A stretch of 64,000 bases of DNA, taken from Tupaia tana. Its lineage: Eukaryota > Chordata > Mammalia > Scandentia > Tupaiidae. Location of the stretch: the NCBI GenBank assembly GCA_026018925.1, contig JAKSZU010000018.1:33885807-33949806 (forward strand), in the 5' to 3' direction. Shown here piece after piece: positions 57,110-64,000 of this stretch. A program made the position numbers and the translations under genes. The first letter of the stretch is position 1. Each line of letters begins with the position of its first letter. A model generated the notes under the pieces. That model ran no database searches, was not told the origin of the DNA, and saw nothing but the letters and a program-made list of their open reading frames with translations.

Positions 57110-58130
57110 CGGATTTTTTTTTAAATGGGTGAGCTGCTCGAGTTCCCTATACATTCTGCTTATCAACCCTTTGAGGCACAGTTTGCAAATATTTTCTTCC
57201 ATTTTGAGGGGTTTCTCTTTACTCTAATTGTTTCTTTTGCTGTGCAGAAGCTTTTTGCTTGATGCAATCCCAGTTGTCTAGTTTTGGGATTATGACCTGT
57301 GCTTTAGGTGTCTTACTTAAACAGTCATTGCCTAGTCCAGTGTCTTTAAGAGTTTCCCTGAGGTTTTGCTTTTAAATCTTTGTTCAGTTTTGAGTTGATT
57401 CTTGTTAATGGTGAGAGATAAGGGTCAAGTTTCATTTTCCTGCAGGTGGCTATCCAGTTCTTTTAACACCATTTGCTGAAAAGACCTTTTTTTTTTCCTC
57501 CACTGCATTATCTTGTACCCTTTGTCAAAGATCAGTGTGGCTTTATGATTTGGAGTTTTTTAGATTTCTGTTGCATAAAATGACTCTGGATTCTCTATTC
57601 CGTTCTATTGGTCTATGTATCTATTTTTGTACCAGTACTGTGCTGTTTTGACCATCACCACTTTGTAATATATTTTGAAGTTAGGTAATAAGATGCCTCC
57701 TGCATTATTCTTTTTGCACAGTATTGCCTTGGCAATACAGGGTCTTTTATGATTCCAGAGAAATTTTATGATTGTTTTTTTCTCTCTCTGTGAAGAATGT
57801 TACTTGTAATTTGATTGGAATTGCATTGATTATGTAAATTAGTTTGTATTGAACATTTTGATTATATTGATTCTTTCAATCCAAGAATGTGGGATGTCTT
57901 TCCATTTTTTTAATATTACTTAATTTCTTTTTTCGGTTTTTCATAGTTTTCCTTATATAGTTTTTTTCACTTTTTCGGTTAGGTCTATTCCAAGGTATGT
58001 TTTGTGGCTATTGTCAGTGGGATTGCTTTCTTCTATTCTGTGTCAGTTTGTTCATTGTTGAGTATAAAAATGTCATAGATTTTTGAATATTTGATTCTGT
58101 ATCCTGCTACTTAATTCATTTATCGCTTCT

Positions 58131-58131
<1 letters not shown>

Positions 58132-58212
<81 letters not shown>
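58132..58212. repeat. Poly-T followed by (GT)n
   Basis: About 52 T followed by 14 GT units, inside the antisense L1. Confidence 0.95.
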
Positions 58213-58214
<2 letters not shown>

Positions 58215-58340
58215 TCTTTTTGATTTTGTATATGATATCATCTTCAAATAGGGACAGTTTAGTTTCTTAGGACTATGCTTTGATTTTTCATCTTCTGGTG
58301 ATGTACTTAATTCTTCCTGCTTCTTTGAAGTAGGATTCTA

Positions 58341-58824
58341 TAGCTGTGTGCTTATATAATTCTCTATGGTATGTTAGCTCTGTATCAATTTCTCTCTTCT
58401 ACTATGGGTGGGAGTGTCATACAATGGGAGTTTGGGGATTAGATTTTCAGAGGGGAGTTTCTTCTTTTTCTGCTGGGTGTTGGGGAGAGAATTCCTCCAG
58501 AGGCTCACTGTCTTCATGTATTTGGTTGTATACCTAAACATATCTAGTCCCAATGTGGCTGAGGACTGAGTTGGGCAGGTAGACTATAAAGTAGTAGACC
58601 AAGTCATGCACTATGCAGTGCATCAGCACAGGCTGGGCTCCACCTTATATGTTTTTACTCTGAGTCTGCAGGAACCAGATATTGGTCTTGAAGGCCAGGG
58701 TAGCCCTTACTCCCACACTCCAGGCTGGGCAGAGGGCTTTGTTGATCAACTCAGCATGGGTGACCTGCTTCTCTTTTGTTTCTGGATGGAGTTCTTACTC
58801 CATATTTTAATACATCAGGTGGTG
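58341..58824. other. Unassigned, comparatively GC-richer block
   Basis: It directly follows the 5'-truncated L1 on the side where more L1 would be expected. It contains ctccaggctgggcagagggc and similar GC-richer text, unlike ORF2. It could be target DNA, an unrelated LTR, or a rearranged L1 5' region. Confidence 0.4.
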
Positions 58825-59145
58825 GGACGAGCAGATGGCATAATCGTTACGTTATTAAACTCCCATGAAGTTGACCACGTTTTGGGTCCCAGATCTGGAA
58901 GCTTAAAACTCATGCTAGACGTGTGTGCAAGCGTGCCCAAAATCCCAAAAGGAGAAGGGATTGTGGCATGGCCATCCCCCTGGGGGTGGGGGGGAGGGAG
59001 GCGATTTCTCACTTTCTGTCTTTCTGTTGTCTCTTTCTGTCTCCCCCGTAGGAGGGCGATTTCTCACTTTCTGTCTCTCTATCTCTTGCTGTCTCTCCAG
59101 TGAGCACATGAACTCTATAGCAAAAATGTCTCTTAAAAAAATAAA
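58825..59145 (+). mobile_element. SINE-A3 with internal duplication, plus strand
   Basis: The segment gcgatttctcactttctgtc occurs twice (about 59001 and 59056), making the element some 50-55 bp longer than normal. It ends ctctatagcaaaaatgtctc. Confidence 0.85.
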
Positions 59146-59151
59146 CAACTT

Positions 59152-59428
59152 GGGAACCAGCAGTTAGCGTAATGGCTATGTCGCTGGACTCCCACGTAGT
59201 CGACCGCGGTTCGCGTCTCGGACCCGGTGGCTTACAACTCACGCCGGGCGCGTGTGCGTGCGTGCCCAAGATCCCGAGAGGAGAATGGAGGAGAAGGGAT
59301 TGCGGCGTGACCATCCCCCCTGGGGGGTGATTTCTCGCTTTCTGTCTCTCTGTCTCTCTCTGTCTGTCTGGCGAGCGCACGCGCCCTCTAGCGAAAAACC
59401 TCTCTCAAAAAAAAATAAATAAATAAAT
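59152..59428 (+). mobile_element. SINE-A1 (young), plus strand
   Basis: The only + strand A1 copy and the easiest to read: gggaaccagcagttagcgta, B box ggttcgcgtctcgg, tail (AAAT)n. The direct repeat aaataaacaactt lies at 59139-59151 and 59429-59441. Confidence 0.95.
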
Positions 59429-59441
59429 AAATAAACAACTT

Positions 59442-59727
59442 GAGACCAGCAGTTGGCATAAGGGCTATGTCGCTGGACTCCCATGTAGTCGACTGCGGTT
59501 TGAGTCCCGGACCCAGTGGCTTAATCTCATGCTGGGCGCATGTGCGTGTGTGCCCAAGATCCCAAGAGGTGAATGGAGGAGAAGGGATTGTGGTGTGGCC
59601 ATCCCCCCCTGGGGGAGTGATTTCTTGCTTTCTGTCTCTTTGTCTCTCTCTGTCTTTCTGGTGAGCGCATGCGCCCTATAGCAAAAACCTCTCAACAACA
59701 ACAATAAAAACAAAACAAAACAAAACT
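59442..59727 (+). mobile_element. SINE-A2, plus strand
   Basis: It starts gagaccagcagttggcataa, with B box ggtttgagtcccgg and a tail of CAA and AAAAC units. Third member of a tandem run. Confidence 0.92.
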
Positions 59728-60300
59728 TAAGGTGGTTTATAAATACCTAAGAATTCATTTACTGATTTAAATCTTCTCTGTAAACTGAATCTTTGCTTTA
59801 TATTTAAAAATTATGAGGCTGAGGAAGAAATCATTGATATTTCAGAAGCCCATAGTTTTTGGAAAGGGTAGCCTTCCTCTCAAAAAGTAATTATGGAAAT
59901 TTCATAAAAAGGTGAAAGATGTTGAGGAGAGTCATACATAAAAATTACATTCTATAAATTATACTTGGAAAGAATTATTTTAATTGAAGCAGCTATTCCC
60001 AAGCATAAATCCCATTGCTTCTATAGCTTCAGAATGTTCATTTCATCCTTGTCAACTACTTTCTCCTTTGATATGGCCTAAATATGCCACTTAAGTAAAA
60101 ATTCCTATTTAACAGGTGCTACCTGGGGACTATGTGTGTGATTTTTGAGGTGGATCTGTGCAAAGAATTTGGAAACCATGGCAAGCCAGCAGAAAGATAA
60201 TTTGGGGGCCTAAGAAATATTTAATACTGCCCTCTTTATGTGAAAGACCATCTTTCCAAAGAGGATAATGTCTTTCTAGCATGCTTGAGGACAATCCTCT
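59728..60300. other. Unassigned, possibly unique DNA
   Basis: No recognised repeat or gene. Confidence 0.45.
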
Positions 60301-60304
60301 GAGT

Positions 60305-60458
60305 TAGCTTTGTTCATTCATTCATTCATTCATTTATTCATCCATTCATTCCACAAATAGCTATGAAATGCCTGCTATGTTCCAGGCATTATGGAACTAG
60401 GAATATATTGGTGAATCACTTTGTCACAGTCCCTATAGTGTTAGAGCTCAATAGTTCA
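60305..60458 (-). mobile_element. L2 3' end, antisense
   Basis: (CATT)n at 60314-60345 is followed by ccacaaatagctatgaaatg, ctgctatgttccaggcatt and tattggtgaatcac. This is the antisense L2 terminus with its TGAATGAA-type tail. Confidence 0.75.
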
Positions 60459-60652
60459 GGCAAGTGGTCAGGTCGTGATACAATGGTAACACAACTGGAA
60501 CTGCATGGGAAAGTTCCTGAGTTCAGATCCCAGAACTTCCTTAAGCCACCATCATGGATTATAATGTAAAGACCCTGTTGGGAGTGCCCTTCTTTCTTTG
60601 TCTTTGTCTACCTCTTTTCCTCATTGAAAAAATTAATATTAATACTTTAAAA
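60459..60652 (+). mobile_element. SINE-C, plus strand
   Basis: It has a head caagtggtcaggtcgtgatac, B-box-like gagttcagatcccag, the middle ccctgttgggagtgcc, a CT-rich part and an AATATTAATA tail. Confidence 0.7.
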
Positions 60653-60662
60653 AAGGTGTGAG

Positions 60663-60980
60663 GGACCAGCAAATGAAGTAATGGTTACATTGCTGGGCTC
60701 CCACATAATTGACTGTGGTGTGAGTCCTGGATCCAGTGGCTTAAAACTCATACTGGGCGTGTGTGTGTGTGTGTGTATGTGTGTGTGTGTGTGTGTGTGT
60801 CCAAAATCCCAAGAGGAGAATGGAAGAGAAAAGATAGTGGCATAGCTATCCCCCCTGGGGGTGGGTGTCCCAGGTCTGGGACTCAAAATGCCGTCAGCCA
60901 TGTCTCACGTCTCATTCTGTCTCTCTGGTGAGCACACTTGCCCTATAGCACAAATCTCTCTCTCTATCAAAAAAAAAAAA
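60663..60980 (+). mobile_element. SINE-A3 with insertion, plus strand
   Basis: It starts gggaccagcaaatgaagtaa. A (GT)n run (60760-60799) has grown in the body. A stretch of about 50 bp (60868-60918) reading like a second, antisense SINE head fragment (ctgggactcaaaatgccgtc) is inserted. The flanks ggtgtgag and agtgtgaa are short. Confidence 0.8.
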
Positions 60981-60990
60981 AGTGTGAATC

Positions 60991-62505
60991 ATGTTATGAA
61001 GAGAGTAACAGTGGGTGCTTTGGAAGTATGACCTAATACCATCATGAGTAAGAAATGAGGATGGAAAAAACTTCTACCTGGATCCTTCTGAGGGATGAAT
61101 GATAGATATCTGACTCCTAGTGTTATCCAACGGGAACATATGAAGAATCAATAAGGGCTATGTCTGTGATGCAACACTATTAATTGAAGAGTATCATCTA
61201 TTTTATGAGAAGTAACTAGCTTATCTACTTTGACACTTATTAAATATAACCATTTTGAGGGTGGAGTTGATGGGACTTGTTCCACAAGAAAAAAGTCCAG
61301 AAGACAGTGCTGGGAAGCTTTGTTAGGAGGTTATTTATTGCATTAAAAACTGGCTACAGGGCCTCTGAGACTAGAAAAGTGACAGTGAGCTTGGAGGACA
61401 TGCAATGATGCCACATTTTGAAAGTATTAACCATGTGGTTTTAGACTGAGTGGTACCACTCCATTCACTCAGTCTGGCACTCCCTCTTCACTTCGTTTCA
61501 TATTCCTAGGCCTCAGAGGAACAGGAAAGATTTGAGTTGCCTAAGAGAAAATGCTTGTGGTTCATCACGGTAGAAAATTCCCAGGTATACGTGTCATTGC
61601 CTGCTTTTATTGAGACCCATTTCTCGCTTTCCCACTGTTCTTGTTTGTATCTTAGGGTTGATTCCTATAGGCTCTATTCTCCAGGGTCTCTTGCCCAGTT
61701 GGCTTTTAGATAGGGTTGTCTGAGGCAAGGCATAGATGCTATGTATAAGGGTGAGAGGTGGGAGATCTCCATCTGGTTATTTCTCTCCCATTTCTTTCTG
61801 CTTCTGGTGGCATACCAGAAGGTGCATTGCCTCCATGGACCCAAGCTCATTAGACAACAACCAGTGTGGTTCCTGCCTGTAGGGAAGGTCTGGGTTCTGG
61901 GACTGTCCCCTCTGCCTTTTGCCTCTCCTTCCAACTCTAGGGTGGTAGCTGCTTTCTGTAGCTTTCCAGTTTGCATTGTTGTTCCCTGAAGGGGCTTTCA
62001 GATTTTTTCATACCTCTGTAACTTGTCCTCCATTTTCAATGTCCTCAGTTTAACCTCAGTACTGTTTTCCTGACCGGATGTTGACTGATCCTGGAGTTGT
62101 CAAGAGGGATCTTGAGGAAGGTGAGAAATGGGTGGTGCCAGGGCTGAAGGAAGAAGACCTGGAGGGTTTGTATGGACCAGTCAAGAGTTTCTGAAAGACA
62201 TGTTCTGGTCTCCATTTGCACAACCAATCAAGCTAGCACCAAAGGTTGCATTCCTAGGAGCTGGGGAATCAGCTTCAGATATTAACTGTTCTTACCTCTG
62301 TCAACTAGCAAAGATTTCTGTTGGTCAGCAGCTGCAATGACCTTGTTCGTGCCTTAGAACTTTTCCCTACATAGAAAACTATCATGCAAGGCTCCAAGAC
62401 ACTCCTCAATACAGAGGATGAAGTCTTAGATTCTAATATACCTCGTAGTCCAGGTTCCATCAATGACAATTAAGAACATTTGCATCTATTTTTGTTTTAT
62501 ACTCA
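60991..62505. other. Unassigned, possibly unique DNA
   Basis: No recognised repeat. Small open frames (61674-61976 on minus, 61741-61989 on plus, 62128-62340 on plus) have no recognisable domain. Confidence 0.45.
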
Positions 62506-62514
62506 AGAACTGAG

Positions 62515-62524
<10 letters not shown>

Positions 62525-62547
<23 letters not shown>

Positions 62548-62800
62548 GAGAGATTTTTCACTATAGGGCGCGTGCGCTCGCCAGACAGACAGAGAGAGAC
62601 AGAGAGATAGAAAGCGAGAAATCACCCCCCAGGGGGGATGGTCACGCCGCAATCCCTTCTCCTCCATTCTCCTCTCGGGATCTTGGGCACGCACGCACAC
62701 GTGCCTGGCGTGAGTTTTAAGCCACCGGGTCCGGGACGCGAACCGCGGTTGACTACGTGGGAGTCCAGCGACATAGCCATTACGCTAACTGCTGGTTCCC
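62525..62800 (-). mobile_element. SINE-A1 (young)
   Basis: A CpG-rich, nearly undamaged copy with the A1 box (antisense gggacgcgaaccgcgg). The perfect direct repeat aagaactgagaaggttttt (19 bp) lies at 62506 and 62801. Confidence 0.96.
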
Positions 62801-62819
62801 AAGAACTGAGAAGGTTTTT

Positions 62820-62900
62820 AGAGACTAGTCCAAATCTTTCATTTTGCAGACAAGAAAGTTGAGACTCAGAGAAGGAATTTTGGCTTCTCCAAAACTCTTA
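62820..62900 (-). mobile_element. MIR fragment, antisense
   Basis: The text cattttgcagacaagaaagt with gagactcagagaagg is a short antisense MIR core. Confidence 0.55.
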
Positions 62901-64000
62901 GCTCATCTTAGATCTACTTCATTTGGTGAACATTAACATTTTTAATGGAGAATCGCTATTCCTATCTTTCACATACTATATAATCACATGTATTCTAAAT
63001 TTTAAATTATTTTTTTGTTTAAATGTAGAAAGAAGCTACTGAACATAAGCCTGCATGTGCCTATGTCTTTGTCTATCCATGCATATATGGTAGTCCAAAA
63101 ATGTCAAAAATCTATTTTGGGGTTCTGCAAAGGAAAACTCTTTCCGGAATGACACTTGAACTGTTAAATATCATCTCAAATCTCATTTTGGGGGCTATAA
63201 CCTTCTAAAAGCCTAGCAGAAGACTAAAGTGGATTAAGGTTGAAATTTTCCAGAGGCTTTGTCTCAGATCAGTGAAGTACTTCTAATCACTTTCTATCAT
63301 TATCAAAACCAGAACGGCTTCTGAATTGCCTAGTCTACTATCAGTATTTGGAAGAACTGCATACTGTGGTCGAGAGAATAATTTTTGACCGGAATTCTTG
63401 TTATCAGAACAAATTTAGAAGGGAAAAAAATCTGCATTCATAATGATATTAAACTTCTGGGTCATCTTGAATAGAAAGCTATTGATGTCTACTTATTTTG
63501 CTCTTTTTCCCTTAAAACAGAGAATACATTCCAAGGACTCAGGGTTGAAGGTTTCAACTATTTTATATTTAGGGTCCTAGGCAATATGTCTGAATAGTTG
63601 GAGGACAGACTTAATTTGCAACATTCTCCCCTCCCCCAGGAATGAATTCTTTATCTTTAATGAGGTGGTCTGTCCAGGTCTAGGTAGATTATCTGTGAGA
63701 TTATTTGGCAGGTAAATGCAAAACCAAGATCCTCTCTATTCCATTTCTTGTGAAATTCCAAGAGGCCTTACTAAGGACTCAGGCATAAAAGTTTAGAATC
63801 TCTGTCTTTGCATGAATTTAATCATCTCCATCAGAATCCTTAAGGAATTACAATAACAGTGATTCATTCATAATTCACAATTTCCATTATCTTCTTTCTA
63901 CATCTAGTGAGGGGGGTAAAATTTATGGCTTCATTTACATTGTGTTCTATGAATAATAGAAGAAATACAGTAAAGACCCATGGAAATGTTCTTGCTGCAG
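62901..64000. other. Unassigned, possibly unique DNA
   Basis: No gene, RNA or recognisable repeat up to the window end. Confidence 0.45.

Larger units (their letters stand above)
55924..58340 (-). mobile_element. L1 3' half, antisense (younger copy)
   Basis: 3' UTR first, then ORF2 in antisense: gtagtattccatagtatatg, ttgattctatgtcttggc, actgggtcatatggtagctc, cagcactgtgctgttttg-like text near 57640, tccaagaatgtgggatgtc and atatcatcttcaaatagg. It resembles the L1 at 5644-7080 in its 3' UTR but is longer. A SINE and a T/GT run interrupt it. It is 5'-truncated near 58340 and the ORF2 frame is broken. Confidence 0.82.

Noticed and set aside
59152..59240. tRNA gene
   Set aside because: A and B boxes are present, but this is the head of a SINE. 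No cloverleaf with a good acceptor stem forms, and the copy continues into a SINE body and A tail.
61674..61976. 100-codon open frame on the minus strand
   Set aside because: No domain recognised, and a competing open frame of similar size lies on the other strand.
1..64000. Firm assignment to colugo via its CYN SINEs
   Set aside because: As I recall, CYN SINEs lack a long tRNA-unrelated body, while SINE-A has one. I could not confirm the match, so the order is left open.

Overview
The window is nuclear DNA from a placental mammal. It is AT-rich and built almost entirely of interspersed repeats. I see no protein-coding host gene, no exon chain, no rRNA or functional tRNA gene and no CpG island. 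The reasons for a eutherian are: L1 elements in several age layers with recognisable ORF1/ORF2 segments, decayed MIR and L2 fossils, hAT-type DNA transposon relics, an ERV-L-like pol scrap, and about 60 copies of tRNA-derived SINEs. None of the SINEs looks like Alu, B1/B2/ID, CAN, ERE, Bov-tA, AfroSINE, VES, the hedgehog ERI type or rabbit C. The order is therefore not settled. Colugo and an under-sampled bat lineage are possibilities, but the sequence alone does not decide.

Names used here. SINE-A is about 260-280 bp: a tRNA-like head with A and B boxes, a body with a GA-rich stretch and a conserved block, and an A-rich tail. SINE-A1 is its youngest, CpG-rich form (B box GTTCGCGTCC, 5' end gggaaccagcag). 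SINE-A2 is a sister form (B box GTTCGAGTCC, 5' end gggaccagcag). SINE-A3 covers older, diverged copies. SINE-B is about 160-190 bp, with the same head but a short tail rich in GA and TTTA/ATTATT. SINE-C is older, with a head reading (antisense) ccactgtctggcccc and a tail containing TCATG and AAATAA repeats. Most copies lie on the minus strand, so on the + strand each begins with a T-run and ends with ctggtccc or ctggcccc.

Layout. 1-2.06 kb: unassigned DNA, an LTR-like element and a SINE. 2.06-9.15 kb: one ancient antisense L1 broken up by a younger antisense L1 (which itself carries a palindromic MITE), a sense L1 and many SINEs. 9.15-19.6 kb: SINE-rich DNA with MIR and L2 relics, an ERV-L-like pol relic near 14.5 kb and a canonical CTCF-type motif at 17.5 kb. 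19.65-27.0 kb: two antisense ORF1-only L1 derivatives (HAL1-like copies A and C) around a quieter stretch with MIRs. 27.06-30.5 kb: an ancient antisense L1. 30.5-38.2 kb: a second ancient antisense L1 split by HAL1-like copy B, which has a 15-bp target-site duplication. 39.6-44 kb: ancient L1 3' ends and the second MITE. 44-50.5 kb: mixed relics with the third MITE. 50.5-54.7 kb: quieter DNA, with an antisense L2 interrupted by a hAT element. 54.7-58.3 kb: a sense L1 3' end, then an antisense L1. 58.8-59.7 kb: a tandem run of three SINEs. 60-64 kb: L2, SINEs and unassigned DNA.

The most notable signals are: (1) an ORF1-only L1 family with a duplicated 3'-UTR module and repeated 5'-UTR units; (2) a youngest SINE subfamily whose B box has lost the normally invariant adenine; (3) three palindromic mariner-like MITEs that could fold like microRNA precursors; (4) a perfect 16-bp inverted repeat exactly at an L2 breakpoint. 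Nearly all L1s and most SINEs point to the minus strand, which fits (but does not prove) the inside of a large intron of a + strand gene.
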